DNA of 64,000 bases, taken from assembly GCF_050587525.1 (NCBI RefSeq), contig NZ_JBOBFT010000006.1, positions 207,479-271,478 on the forward strand. Direction: 5' to 3'. This document shows, in pieces, positions 1-8,789 of the stretch (position 1 is the stretch's first letter; every line of letters starts with the position of its first letter). Under the pieces are notes generated by a model. The model had not been told where the DNA came from and searched no databases. It worked only from the letters and a program-made list of their open reading frames with translations. The position numbers and the translations under genes were made by a program. Origin of the DNA: Plantibacter sp050587525 (lineage in GTDB: Bacteria; Actinomycetota; Actinomycetes; Actinomycetales; Microbacteriaceae).

Positions 1-884
1 GTGTACGCGGCGAGCGCCACCCGGTCACGCGTGGAGAGCTCCATCCGCTCCGGGTCGTACCTGGCCATGAACCGCTCGCCGGACGCGTTGCGGAGGATGC
101 CGCCTTCGCCGCGCGCCGCTTCGGAGATGAGGGTGCCCGCCGCGTTCTCCGGCTCGATGATGCCGGACGGGTGGAATTGGACGAGCTCTGGATCGCGGAT
201 CTTGCCGCCGGCTTCCACGGCGAGACGGAAGGAGTCGCCCGTGTTCTCATCGCGTCGTGAGGAGGTGCGGCGCCAGATGCGGTTGTGGCCGCCGGCCGCG
301 AGGATCACCGAGTCGGCGTGGATGACGTAGCGAGTGCCGTCCTCGACGTCGAAGCCGTACGCGCCGAAGATCACGTTGTCCTTGACCAGCAGACGCGTGA
401 TGTAGACCGTGTCGAGGATCGGGATCTCCAGCTGCGTGGCCCGGTTCACGAGTGTGCGCTGGATCTCGAGGCCCGTGTAGTCGCCGGCGAACGCGGTGCG
501 ACGGAAGGTGTGGGCACCGAAGAAGCGCTGGCTGATGCGGCCGTCCTCTTCCCGGGCGAAGGGCATCCCGTACCGTTCTAGGTCCTCGATGCCACGGGCG
601 GCGCCCTCCGTGACGATCTGCACCGTCTCCGGGTTCGCGAGCAGGTAGCTCTCCTTGAGCGTGTCCGCCGCGTGCTGCTGCCAGGTGTCCTCCGGGTCGA
701 TCGTCGCGAGGGCCGCGTTGATGCCGCCGGCGGCGAGCGAGGTGTGCGCGTCCGCTTTCGGCCGCTTCCCGACGGCGAGCACGTCGACCCCGCGTTCAGC
801 GAGTTCGATCGCTGCACGAAGGCCCGATCCTCCCGTACCGATGACGAGGACGGAGGTGGCGATCCGTCGTTCGGACGACTGCAT
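1..884 (-). CDS. Succinate dehydrogenase/fumarate reductase-type flavoprotein, C-terminus cut by window edge
   Basis: Reading the minus strand from the ATG at 884 gives 294 residues that run off the window. The N-terminal dinucleotide-binding motif is VLVIGTGGSGLRAAIELAE. It is followed by HTSLAAGGINAAL, the region that holds the FAD-contacting His in this family, and later by QFHPSGI and SEAARGEGGIL, which match the substrate-binding and catalytic Arg regions of SdhA/FrdA. The protein would oxidise succinate or reduce fumarate at the membrane with an iron-sulfur partner, which would lie outside the window. A GGGAG ribosome-binding site precedes the start. L-aspartate oxidase (NadB) is a related alternative, but the wording of the motifs fits the fumarate reductase/succinate dehydrogenase group better. 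Confidence 0.9.
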   Translation of the reverse strand, partial: MQSSERRIATSVLVIGTGGSGLRAAIELAERGVDVLAVGKRPKADAHTSLAAGGINAALATIDPEDTWQQHAADTLKESYLLANPETVQIVTEGAARGIEDLERYGMPFAREEDGRISQRFFGAHTFRRTAFAGDYTGLEIQRTLVNRATQLEIPILDTVYITRLLVKDNVIFGAYGFDVEDGTRYVIHADSVILAAGGHNRIWRRTSSRRDENTGDSFRLAVEAGGKIRDPELVQFHPSGIIEPENAAGTLISEAARGEGGILRNASGERFMARYDPERMELSTRDRVALAAY

Positions 885-962
885 GGTGTCTCCCTTATTC
901 GATGGTGCTGTCGCAGCTCTGACCGGCCGGCCTCGTCCGATGTGACGGACGGTGGGCGTGGA

Positions 963-1403
963 TCAGGGCGTGTGCCGTTCGTCGGTGACGGTGGTCCGCT
1001 CGATCGTGCGGCACAGGCGGTTCACTCGGACGTTCGTGCTGCAGCCGATCCAGAGTGAGAAATGTTGGCGGGTCGCTTCGTCCACGTGGACCCATTCGTC
1101 GAGCCATGCCTCGACGGCGCGAACGAGCGGTTCGCCTTTGGCCGCGCCCGCGCCGACCCGTTCCTCGCTGCGGCGGAGGTCGCGGCACAGCCAGGTGACG
1201 TTGACGCCAGGGGGCGCTTGCAGGTGCTCGATCTGGATCGCTCCGAAGACCTCGATGAAGACCTGTCCCGTCGCGTCGAGCGGGAGGCGTCCGAGGATGG
1301 AGCGGATGGAGTGGAGATCGGCGGCATCACCGGCGATGAGGAGCGGCCCGTCGAGCTCGCTCCAGTGGCCGTGATCGTCGTCAGGACGCTGCATACCATC
1401 CAC
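963..1403 (-). CDS. Stand-alone SIP domain protein (siderophore-interacting C-terminal domain)
   Basis: A 146-residue protein matching only the C-terminal NAD(P)H-binding half of siderophore-interacting flavin reductases. LLIAGDAADLHSIRSIL corresponds to the GDETALPAI segment of the full-length protein at 34203-35039, and WLCRD follows as in the family. No FAD-binding barrel is present, so it cannot be a complete ferric-siderophore reductase alone. The start is uncertain: GTG at 1403 or ATG at 1394. A DtxR/IdeR-like box lies directly upstream, which fits iron-repressed expression. Function in iron release is inferred from domain and operator. Confidence 0.75.
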   Translation of the reverse strand: MDGMQRPDDDHGHWSELDGPLLIAGDAADLHSIRSILGRLPLDATGQVFIEVFGAIQIEHLQAPPGVNVTWLCRDLRRSEERVGAGAAKGEPLVRAVEAWLDEWVHVDEATRQHFSLWIGCSTNVRVNRLCRTIERTTVTDERHTP

Positions 1404-1409
1404 TCTAAG

Positions 1410-1425
1410 TTAGGTAACCCTTACC
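1410..1425. promoter_or_regulatory. DtxR/IdeR-like iron box
   Basis: TTAGGTAACCCTTACC matches 12 of 16 positions of the core of the DtxR/IdeR consensus. It lies 7-22 bases upstream of the GTG of the SIP-domain gene, where a bound repressor would block transcription or initiation. Iron regulation is inferred from the match and from the gene's likely role. Confidence 0.6.
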
Positions 1426-1476
1426 AGCCACCCTTTCGCCCCATTCCCACCCTTTCCCCAGTCTCCAATCCCCAGT

Positions 1477-1552
1477 CTCTTCTGCCGAGGGGTCCCAAAT
1501 TGCGGGTGCCACCTGCGCCGCACCCGCAATTAGCGACCCCTCGGCAGAAGAG
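1477..1552. repeat. Long intergenic inverted repeat, 32-bp arms (CGAGGGGTC word)
   Basis: The left arm 1477-1508 and right arm 1521-1552 pair at 30 of 32 positions around a 12-base loop. It sits between two divergent genes, so it is not an ordinary terminator. Its arm contains CTGCCGAGGGGTC, sharing CGAGGGGTC with the inverted repeat at 53169-53238. Confidence 0.85.
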
Positions 1553-1588
1553 GACGGACGTGTCAGGAGTGCGTGCGAGGGTGGAGTC

Positions 1589-2755
1589 ATGTTGCAGACG
1601 CTCGCCGTATCCGGGTACCGGTCCATCCGGGACCTCGTCGTCCCACTCCACGGCCTCGACGTCATCACAGGGGCGAACGGATCCGGCAAGTCCAACCTGT
1701 ATCGCGCCCTCCGCCTCCTCGCGAGTGCGGGCGACGACACCGTGATCGGGGCGCTCGCACGAGACGGCGGCCTCGCCTCCACCCTGTGGGCAGGACCCGA
1801 GACCATCAGCCGGGCGATGCTCGACGGCGACGTCCCGGTGCAGGGCACACGGCGATCGAGCACCATCGGCCTCAAGCTCGGCTTCGCGACCGACTCCCTC
1901 GGCTACCTCATCGACCTCGGCCTCCCCCAAGCCGACGGGTCCGTGCGCACACTCTTCGCCCGCGACCCAGAGATCAAGCGGGAGCAGATCTTCAGCGGCG
2001 GCATCGCGAAGCCGAGTTCACTGCTCGTCGAGCGGAAGGGGCCGTCGGTCCGGATCCGCGACGGCGGCTGGCATCCCGTCGGCCGCAGCCTCGCACCCTA
2101 CGAGAGCGTCCTGACCGAGCTGTCCGACGCCGATGCCGCGCCGGAAGTCCTGCGGATCCGCAACCAGGTCCGCGGGTGGCGGTTCTACGACCACTTCCGC
2201 ACGGACCCGACCGCGCCGGTCCGCTCGCCGCGCATCGGCACCAGGACACCGGTGCTCGACCACTCGGGCGATGACCTCGCGGCGGCGCTGCAGACGATCA
2301 TCGAATCAGGGTGGCGCGACCGCCTCGACCGTGCGATCGACGACGCGTTCCCGGGGAGCGTCCTCCGCGTCGACGGCGGTGAGGGCATGTTCACCCTCGA
2401 ACTGCGCCAGCCAGGCATGCTGCGCCCGCTCGGCGCCGGTGAACTCTCCGACGGGACGCTCCGCTACCTCCTGCTCGCGGCCGCGCTGCTCACCCCGCGC
2501 CCGCCGGAGCTCATGGTGCTGAACGAGCCGGAGACGAGCCTGCACGTCGACCTCCTGCCGAAGCTCGCCCGTCTCATCGTCGCGGCGAACGAGGACACCC
2601 AGATCCTCGTCGTCTCACACGCACGCGGGCTGATCGATGCGCTGCAGGAGGAGAGCGATGCCCATGAGCACCGGCTCGTGAAGCAGCTCGGGCAGACGAC
2701 GCTCGAGGGGCAGGGCCTGCTCAGTGCGCCCCCCTGGAACTGGGGCTCGCGCTAG
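1589..2755 (+). CDS. AAA-family ATPase (RecF/OLD-like, AAA_21 type)
   Basis: A 388-residue SMC/RecF-like ATPase. Walker A is GANGSGKSN near residue 32. The signature region ELSDGTLRYLLLAAALL is followed by Walker B-like ELMVLNEPETSLH and the switch histidine segment ILVVSHARGLID. There is no TOPRIM nuclease domain, so it is not a full OLD nuclease, and no second effector gene adjoins it. Such proteins occur in DNA repair or phage defence; the substrate here is unknown. It stands alone between a long inverted repeat and a REP cluster. Confidence 0.85.
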   Translation: MLQTLAVSGYRSIRDLVVPLHGLDVITGANGSGKSNLYRALRLLASAGDDTVIGALARDGGLASTLWAGPETISRAMLDGDVPVQGTRRSSTIGLKLGFATDSLGYLIDLGLPQADGSVRTLFARDPEIKREQIFSGGIAKPSSLLVERKGPSVRIRDGGWHPVGRSLAPYESVLTELSDADAAPEVLRIRNQVRGWRFYDHFRTDPTAPVRSPRIGTRTPVLDHSGDDLAAALQTIIESGWRDRLDRAIDDAFPGSVLRVDGGEGMFTLELRQPGMLRPLGAGELSDGTLRYLLLAAALLTPRPPELMVLNEPETSLHVDLLPKLARLIVAANEDTQILVVSHARGLIDALQEESDAHEHRLVKQLGQTTLEGQGLLSAPPWNWGSR

Positions 2756-2765
2756 GGGCCGGTGC

Positions 2766-2951
2766 TCCGCCGACAAGCTCAGGGACCGGAACGCACCGGT
2801 CACCGAGCCTGTCGAAGTGCCTCCCCACCCTTCGACAAGCTCAGGGACCGGAACGCACCGACCACTGAGCCCAACCACCGGTCACTGAGCCTGTCGAAGT
2901 GGGGACGCGGACCATCCGAGCAACACACCTCGACACGCTCAGGGACCAGAG
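2766..2951. repeat. REP-like palindromic repeat cluster
   Basis: At least four copies, in both orientations, of the unit TCGACAGGCTCAGGGACC or its complement (GGTCACTGAGCCTGTCGAAG variants) fill the space between the ATPase stop and the trpF stop. Facing copies can form stem-loops, and their position between convergent genes would let them act as a transcription or mRNA-decay barrier. The same unit recurs in seven other gaps. Confidence 0.85.
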
Positions 2952-2957
2952 GCCGGG

Positions 2958-3560
2958 CTAGGACAGGGCAGCCGCCACGAACGCCCGGATCAAGTCGACC
3001 GACTTCACGCCGGGCGCCGACTCGACCCCGCTCGAGACGTCGACGCCGGCCGGCCGCAACTCCGCAACGAGCGCAGCGACGTTGTCCGGCCGCAATCCGC
3101 CCGCGAGGATCCAGTCGCGATGCGGTGGATCCGCGAGGAGCGACGACGCATCGAACGTCTCCCCCGCCCCGGGCACGGGCGCGTCGATGAGCAGCAGGTC
3201 CTCGTGGAAGTCGTCGCGGCGCTCGTCGGCCGCGTACGACGCAGCGCTCGTGGCCCGGATCGTCTTCCAGCCGCCGTCGTGCAGCCGATGATGGTCGGCG
3301 GGCGGTTCATCGCCGTGCAGTTGCACCCACCCGACCCCGGATTCGCGTGCGATCGCGACGACCTCGTCGATCGGCTGCTTCCGGAACACACCGACCGTCG
3401 CGACCCCCTCAGGCACGTCGGCGATGAGCGCGCGCACTGTCGCCGCATCGGTCGTTCGAGGACTCCGCGGCGCGAAGACGAAGCCGATCGCGTCGGCGCC
3501 GGCCTCGATCGCCGCTCGCACGGTCTCGGTCGTCTGCAACCCGCACACCTTCACCCACAT
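2958..3560 (-). CDS. trpF: Phosphoribosylanthranilate isomerase
   Basis: A 200-residue protein that would convert N-(5'-phosphoribosyl)anthranilate to the deoxyribulose phosphate in tryptophan synthesis. MWVKVCGLQ at the N-terminus holds the catalytic Cys of the KxCG motif. GADAIGFVFAPRSPR, VQLHGDE and LAGGLRPDNV are the further TrpF signatures, and the C-terminal GVDVSSGVESAPGVK binds phosphate and carries the catalytic-Asp region. Length is typical. No other trp gene is in the window, so trpF is separated from any trp operon here. Confidence 0.97.
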   Translation of the reverse strand: MWVKVCGLQTTETVRAAIEAGADAIGFVFAPRSPRTTDAATVRALIADVPEGVATVGVFRKQPIDEVVAIARESGVGWVQLHGDEPPADHHRLHDGGWKTIRATSAASYAADERRDDFHEDLLLIDAPVPGAGETFDASSLLADPPHRDWILAGGLRPDNVAALVAELRPAGVDVSSGVESAPGVKSVDLIRAFVAAALS

Positions 3561-3581
3561 GCCGCCAACGCTACCCGTCCG

Positions 3582-3648
3582 GCTCGCGAGGTGTCACGAA
3601 TGGCTCGTCCGATGCCTCAGGACTGGCCATGTGCGACATCTCGCGGGC
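3582..3648. repeat. Long intergenic inverted repeat (CCCGCGAGGTGTC word)
   Basis: The left arm 3582-3604 and right arm 3626-3648 pair at 18 of 23 positions, some mismatches being G-T wobble pairs. It lies just downstream of the histidine kinase stop and upstream of trpF. Its arms are the same word as in the repeats at 12344-12410 and 53169-53238, while the loop is unrelated. Confidence 0.75.
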
Positions 3649-3655
3649 CAGGCGG

Positions 3656-5341
3656 TCAGGCGGGGAGGGTGACGCGGAAGGTCGTGCGGCCGGGGGCGGT
3701 GTCGACCGTCACCTCGCCGTGGTGCGCGACGACGACGGCCTGCACGATCGCGAGGCCGAGGCCCGTGCTGCCCGTTGCGCGCGACCGGGAGTCGTCGCCG
3801 CGGACGAAGCGCTCGAACAGCGTGGGCACGATGCGTTCGTCGATGCCGGGGCCATCGTCGCTCACGGTGAGCACGGCGACATCGCGCCCGTCGCGCCGCT
3901 CGACCGACAGCGCGGTCCGCACGGTCGTTCCGGCGGGCGTGTGCACGCGGGCATTGGCGAGGAGATTCACGATGACCTGTTGCAGCCTCGCCCAGTCCCC
4001 CGTCACGACGACGGGCTCCTCCGGGAATGCGATGTCGTACACGTGATCGGGGCCCGCGACGTGCGCGTCTCCGACGGCCGCGATCGCGAGCTCGGTCAAG
4101 TCGACCGGTTTGCGGGCGAGTTCGCGGCCCTCGTCGAGGCGGGCGAGGAGCAGCAGGTCCTCGACGATCGTCGTCATCCGCCCCGCTTCGGAACGGATGC
4201 GGCCGAGCGAGTGCGTGACATCGTCTGGCAGCGCATCCGGGTTTCGGGCGGCGAGCTCGGAGTATCCGCTGATCGACGCGAGGGGCGTGCGGAGTTCGTG
4301 GCTCGCATCGGAGACGAACCGTCGCACCTTGTTCTCGCTCGCCTGCCTGGCGTTCAGTGCGGACGACACGTGTCCGAGCATGCGGTTGATCGCGGCGCCG
4401 ACACGTCCCACCTCGGTGCGCGGATCGGTGTCGCTCTCCGGCACGCGGACCGCCAGCGCCACCTCGCCGCGGTCGAGGGGCATCTCGGCGACGACCGATG
4501 CGGTCGCGACGACCCGGTCGAGCGGACGCAGGGAGATGCGGACGATGATGAACGCGGCGATGCCTGCGACGATCAGGACGAGGATGCTCACGCACGCGAT
4601 CATCCCGACGAGCTGGCCGACGGTCGATTCGACTCCGCCGAGAGGGAGGCCGACGACGCGGGTGCCGTCGAGTCCGTCCGAGACGGCGACGACCCGGTAC
4701 TCCCCCGTGCCGTTGCCGAGGTCGACGGTGCGCGGCTCGTCTCCTGCTGCGACCGTGAGGATGACGGCGTCCTGTTCCTCGCTGCACGGGACGGCGGCGC
4801 CCTCGGTGTCGAGGTAGCCGGCGTCGACGACGACGCCCGCACGCACGATGGCGCCGAGCGCGCCCGGGCCGAGACCCGGCAGCCCGATGAACGCCGGCGG
4901 TTCGCGGGTGCCGCCGTAGGGGTTTGCGACGCCCGGGTCGATGAGACCGGACGTGCCGCCGCCCTCATGACCGAAATTCGCAGCTCGATCAGCCGCTTTC
5001 ACCAGTTGGAGGTCAACGCCCTCGATGAGCAGTCCACGCATCGAGACGGCGCTCGCGACGCCGACGATGACACTGCCGAGCGCGAGGAGGCCGACGACCA
5101 CGAGGAGGAGCCGGCGGCGAAGCGTCCACGGTGCTCGCTTGGGGCGATCGGGACCGGCGCTCGTCGCGGTGGAGGAACCGCCGGGGCCCGCTGAACCGCC
5201 TGCGCCGAAGGCACCGGCACCGGCGCTGCTGCTCCCGCCCGCGAGCGCCGCCCGCCGCGCAACCGCGGACGGAGGCCCGGACGGAGAACCCCCGGACGGC
5301 GCCCCGGCCGACGAACCCCGTGGAGACGTGCTTGAGGTCAC
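3656..5341 (-). CDS. Sensor histidine kinase (TrcS/TcrY/MprB-like)
   Basis: A membrane kinase of 561 residues from a GTG at 5341 that overlaps the regulator's TGA by 4 bp. A Pro/Gly/Ala/Ser-rich cytoplasmic head of about 70 residues precedes TM1 (about 75-98). An extracytoplasmic sensor domain runs to about 245, TM2 spans about 247-268, and a HAMP linker follows. The phospho-acceptor is His348 in SHELRTPLASI. The ATPase boxes are VIVNLLANARVH (N box), SDDGPGID (G1) and TGLGLAIVQ (G2). It would phosphorylate the regulator encoded immediately upstream. The signal sensed cannot be read from the sequence. Confidence 0.95.
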   Translation of the reverse strand: MTSSTSPRGSSAGAPSGGSPSGPPSAVARRAALAGGSSSAGAGAFGAGGSAGPGGSSTATSAGPDRPKRAPWTLRRRLLLVVVGLLALGSVIVGVASAVSMRGLLIEGVDLQLVKAADRAANFGHEGGGTSGLIDPGVANPYGGTREPPAFIGLPGLGPGALGAIVRAGVVVDAGYLDTEGAAVPCSEEQDAVILTVAAGDEPRTVDLGNGTGEYRVVAVSDGLDGTRVVGLPLGGVESTVGQLVGMIACVSILVLIVAGIAAFIIVRISLRPLDRVVATASVVAEMPLDRGEVALAVRVPESDTDPRTEVGRVGAAINRMLGHVSSALNARQASENKVRRFVSDASHELRTPLASISGYSELAARNPDALPDDVTHSLGRIRSEAGRMTTIVEDLLLLARLDEGRELARKPVDLTELAIAAVGDAHVAGPDHVYDIAFPEEPVVVTGDWARLQQVIVNLLANARVHTPAGTTVRTALSVERRDGRDVAVLTVSDDGPGIDERIVPTLFERFVRGDDSRSRATGSTGLGLAIVQAVVVAHHGEVTVDTAPGRTTFRVTLPA

Positions 5342-6096
5342 GGCTGCACCGTCGGGATCTTCAGCATGTAGCCGGCTCCCCGCACGGTGTGGATCATCGG
5401 TTCGCGTCCCGCATCGATCTTCTTGCGCAGGTAGGAGATGTAGATCTCGACGACGCTCGCACGACCGCCGAAGTCGTAGCTCCACACGCGGTCGAGGATC
5501 TGCGCTTTGCTGAGGACCCGGCGCGGGTTGCGCATGAGGAAGCGCAGCAGTTCGAATTCGGTGGCGGTGAGCTCGATCGATTCGCCGTCGCGGGTGACCT
5601 CGTGGCTGTCCTCGTTGAGCACGAGATCGCCGACGATGATGTCCGGCCCGGACTCCTCCGCGGACAGGAGGGTGGAGCGGCGGATGAGCCCGCGCAGCCT
5701 GGCGACGACCTCTTCGAGGCTGAAGGGCTTGGTGACGTAATCGTCCCCGCCCGCTGTAAGGCCGGCGATGCGGTCGTCGAGCGAGTCCTTCGCGGTGAGG
5801 AAGAGGACGGGGACGTCGCTTCCGGATCCGCGCAGACGCGCAAGGACCTGGAGCCCGTCGAGGTCGGGCAGCATGATGTCGAGCACGATCGCGTCAGGTC
5901 GGAAGTCACGTGCCACGCTGATCGCCTCGCGACCGTCCGCCGCCGTGCGGATCTCCCAGCCCTCGTAGCGGAGCGCCATCTGGAGGAGGTCGGTCAGGGT
6001 CGCTTCGTCGTCGACGACAAGGACGCGGACGGCCGTGCCGTCGGCTCGCTTGAGAACGGTGCGGGCGGCGGTCGTTCCGGAGGTCTGAGTGGTCAC
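5338..6096 (-). CDS. OmpR/PhoB-family response regulator
   Basis: A 252-residue regulator. The receiver domain begins VRVLVVDDEATL, with the phospho-acceptor Asp73 in AIVLDIMLPDLDG, the switch Thr in VLFLTAKDS and Lys in YVTKPFSLEEV. The C-terminal winged helix includes LTATEFELLRFLM and VLSKAQILDRVW and ends with VRGAGYMLK. It is translationally coupled to its kinase. A 20-residue N-terminal extension before the receiver is unusual but mild. Target genes are unknown; the FtsX/ABC pair at 7096-9470 is a possible target by proximity only. Confidence 0.96.
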   Translation of the reverse strand: MTTQTSGTTAARTVLKRADGTAVRVLVVDDEATLTDLLQMALRYEGWEIRTAADGREAISVARDFRPDAIVLDIMLPDLDGLQVLARLRGSGSDVPVLFLTAKDSLDDRIAGLTAGGDDYVTKPFSLEEVVARLRGLIRRSTLLSAEESGPDIIVGDLVLNEDSHEVTRDGESIELTATEFELLRFLMRNPRRVLSKAQILDRVWSYDFGGRASVVEIYISYLRKKIDAGREPMIHTVRGAGYMLKIPTVQP

Positions 6097-6205
6097 GGGA
6101 ACAGTATTCGCCTGGATTCTATGAACCGTCTATGACTTTCCCTCACGCGCCATGTGCATCGGCTGCGTGGTGGGAGTCGGCTCTGGCGGGAGTCGGCGCA
6201 CTGCC

Positions 6206-6901
6206 TCACGGCCAGAGCATGCCGTGGGACCAGGGCGACGACGGACCAGTCGACTCGCGCTCGTATCGGACCCGCAGATGCGCGCGGTCGCGGGAGGCCT
6301 GCCAGAACTCGACCGCGAGCGGCCGGACCAGGAAGACGGTCCATCCGGGCGCGACGATGTCGGGCTCCGCCTGCACCCGTTCCCGTGCCGCGGCTGCAGC
6401 GGTCTCGTACTCGGCCTGCGACGCGAGCGGTTCGCTCTGCCGTCCCACGAGTGTCGACGAACGCGATGCCTCCGGTCGCGCGAGGAAGTCGGCAGCCGCG
6501 AGCTCGTCGGGCATCGCCTCGACCACGCCGACGATCCGCACCTGTCGGCCCCGGGTCGGCCAGAAGAAGGTGAGCGCCGCACGCGGGTCCTCGGCGAGCG
6601 CCCGACCCTTGGGGCTTCCGGTGTTCGAGGCGAATTGCCAGCCGTCGTCGTCGACGTCCTTGAGGATCACGATCCGCGCATCCGGACCGGTCTCAGGAGT
6701 GGCGGTGGAGACGGTCATGGCGTGGGCGGCCTGGACACCCGCGGAAGCGGCATCGGCGAGCCATTCGAGGAACAGGTCCACGGGCGCCTCGGGAACTCGC
6801 GCGGGATCGAAGTCCGGTGACGGCGTCGTGAACACGGGCAGCGAGCGCAGCCATTCGCGGGTGCTCGCTGCCGGCCGGGTCTGCTTCTGCGGGTCGCTCA
6901 T
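6206..6901 (-). CDS. Pyridoxamine 5'-phosphate oxidase-family flavoprotein (PdxH-like)
   Basis: A 231-residue protein from the ATG at 6901, preceded by GGGGAG. It matches PdxH-type FMN enzymes: ARIVILKDVDDDGWQFASN binds FMN and substrate, SPKGRALAEDPRAALTFFWP is the conserved strand-helix, GRQVRIVG follows, and the C-terminal half has the expected VFLVRPLAVEFWQ and a final VRYER. The family oxidises pyridoxamine/pyridoxine phosphate to pyridoxal phosphate. The C-terminus lacks an exact RLxP ending, so a related FMN oxidoreductase is possible. Confidence 0.8.
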   Translation of the reverse strand: MSDPQKQTRPAASTREWLRSLPVFTTPSPDFDPARVPEAPVDLFLEWLADAASAGVQAAHAMTVSTATPETGPDARIVILKDVDDDGWQFASNTGSPKGRALAEDPRAALTFFWPTRGRQVRIVGVVEAMPDELAAADFLARPEASRSSTLVGRQSEPLASQAEYETAAAAARERVQAEPDIVAPGWTVFLVRPLAVEFWQASRDRAHLRVRYERESTGPSSPWSHGMLWP

Positions 6902-6941
6902 CTCCCCATCCTCCCGCCAACGTCCCCAGTCCCCCACCCAC

Positions 6942-7001
6942 ACCTCCGTTTTCGTGCAAAAAGTGCCCTCGGAACCGGCGGTATTGCACGAAAACGGAGG
7001 T
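6942..7001. repeat. Long intergenic inverted repeat, perfect 18-bp arms
   Basis: ACCTCCGTTTTCGTGCAA at 6942-6959 is perfectly complementary to 6984-7001, with a 24-base loop. An imperfect outer stem of C/G runs (CCCCAGTCCCCCA against TGGGGGCTGGGG) extends it. It lies between divergent genes. Confidence 0.85.
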
Positions 7002-7095
7002 CTGGGGGCTGGGGTGATTCATAGGAACGGCACTGCACCGGCATAGCGAGGGTTCATACGGTCTCCTCCAGAACTCGACAACACGAAGGAGCACC

Positions 7096-8649
7096 ATGTT
7101 CGGAACGTACCTCCGGCGGGAGTTGACCGGCCGCCGCAAGCAGACGGTGATCATCGCGATCGGCATGGCCCTCGCCATCGCCCTCGTCATCATCGTCGAC
7201 TCCGTCTCGGCGGGGGTGCGGACGGCCCAGGCCTCCGTACTGCAGTCCGTGTACGGCGTCGGCACCGACATCACCGTGAGCCAGGCACCGGCGGCGCCGA
7301 CAGAAGGCTCCGGCGGCCCGCGCGAGAACTTCGCGTTCGGCGGCGGCGAAGGCCGGGAGTCCGGCGGCACCACGACCGTCAACCAGTCGCGGCTCACCGC
7401 AGCGCGTGGATCGACGACGTTCGACGCCACCGCGCTCGACACGATCTCCGGCATCAGCAACGTGAAGTCGGCGGCGGCGACCCTCTCGCTCAACAACATC
7501 ACCTTCACGGGCGAACTCCCGAGCCAGGCGCAGGGCGGCACGTCCGGCGGCACCGGGACGGGCGAAGCGCCAGGCGCAGGCGGGACCGGGACCGGCACGT
7601 CCACCGGCGGCGCCGACGGCCGCGGGGGCAGCTCCTTCGGCATCGAATCGGTCACGGTCCTCGGCCTCGACCCCACGGCGGACGCCGTCGGCCCGCTCTC
7701 CGCAGTGACCCTCAAGGACGGCCGCAGCCTGACGAAGGCCGACATCGGCACCGACAACGCCGTGCTCGATGCGAGCTACGCGACGGAAGCCGGCCTCGCG
7801 ACGGGCGGCACGATCGATCTCGGCGGCACGACCTTCACGATCGTCGGCACCGTCACCTCCTCCGACGCCGATGCCGCGACCGCCTCGAACGTCTACATCC
7901 CGCTCGATGTCGCCCAGACCCTCTCCGGCGAGACCGGCAAGGTCAGCAGCGTGTACGTCCAGGCGGCGTCCTCAACCGACATCGCCCAGGTGCAGTCGGC
8001 AATCGAGAAGGCCCTCCCCGACGCGACCGTGAGCACGCAGGAAGACCTCGCCTCGACCGTCTCCGGTTCGCTCGCCTCCGCGTCGAGCCTCGTCACGAGC
8101 CTCGGCACCTGGCTGTCGATCATCGTCCTGGCGGCTGCGTTCCTCATCGCGATCCTCTTCACGATCTCCGGCGTCTCCCGCCGGACCCGCGAGTTCGGAA
8201 CGCTCAAGGCGATCGGCTGGAGCAACCGTCGAGTCGTCGGGCAGGTCGCTGGTGAGTCGGTCGTGCAATCGCTCATCGGAGGCGTCATCGGTGTGGCCGT
8301 CGGGCTCATCGGCATCCTCGTCATCAACGTGATCTCCCCGACGCTCACCGCTTCGGCAAGCGCGTCCGGACGCGCGGCCGGTGGGTTCGGACGCGAGATG
8401 GCCAACGGTGCGACGGGCGCGGCGGGCGCCGCGGGTGGCACCGCGGCCCAGGGCGCTGCCGGCGGCGGATTCGGTGGGGCACGCGCCGCCGCCGCGACGA
8501 CCGACATCGTCCTGCAAGCACCCGTAACCGTATGGATCATCGTGATCGCGGTCGCCCTCGCTGTTCTCGGCGGCCTCCTCGCCGGCGCGATCGGCGGCTG
8601 GCGTGCGGCGCGACTCCGGCCGGCGGAAGCACTTCGCTCGGTCGGTTGA
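7096..8649 (+). CDS. FtsX/MacB-type ABC transporter permease
   Basis: A 517-residue permease with the FtsX layout: TM1 near residues 17-38, a large extracytoplasmic domain (about 40-335), then three helices. The hallmark cytoplasmic loop is SRRTREFGTLKAIGWSNRRV, which couples to the ATPase. Two Gly/Ala/Ser/Thr-rich low-complexity inserts stand out, near residues 145-180 and between the last helices (near 420-465). An AAGGAG ribosome-binding site precedes the ATG. It pairs with the ATPase gene 140 bp downstream. Family members export peptides, lipids or drugs or act mechanically on the envelope; no MacA-like adaptor is nearby. Confidence 0.9.
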   Translation: MFGTYLRRELTGRRKQTVIIAIGMALAIALVIIVDSVSAGVRTAQASVLQSVYGVGTDITVSQAPAAPTEGSGGPRENFAFGGGEGRESGGTTTVNQSRLTAARGSTTFDATALDTISGISNVKSAAATLSLNNITFTGELPSQAQGGTSGGTGTGEAPGAGGTGTGTSTGGADGRGGSSFGIESVTVLGLDPTADAVGPLSAVTLKDGRSLTKADIGTDNAVLDASYATEAGLATGGTIDLGGTTFTIVGTVTSSDADAATASNVYIPLDVAQTLSGETGKVSSVYVQAASSTDIAQVQSAIEKALPDATVSTQEDLASTVSGSLASASSLVTSLGTWLSIIVLAAAFLIAILFTISGVSRRTREFGTLKAIGWSNRRVVGQVAGESVVQSLIGGVIGVAVGLIGILVINVISPTLTASASASGRAAGGFGREMANGATGAAGAAGGTAAQGAAGGGFGGARAAAATTDIVLQAPVTVWIIVIAVALAVLGGLLAGAIGGWRAARLRPAEALRSVG

Positions 8650-8789
8650 TCTGCCGGGGTCGGCCCTGCTCAGGGCCGACTCGCTCTCGGGCCGGCTCCG
8701 CGCCGGGCCGGCTCCCTCCTCGATTCCCCTCCTCCGACGCCCCTCCTCTGATACCCATCCCTCCGACCATCACGGACAGGACACACCTC

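Noticed and set aside
1589..2755. The RecF/OLD-like ATPase as a known defence system
   Set aside because: No nuclease or helicase partner (such as a Gabija GajB-like gene) adjoins it, and it lacks a TOPRIM domain.
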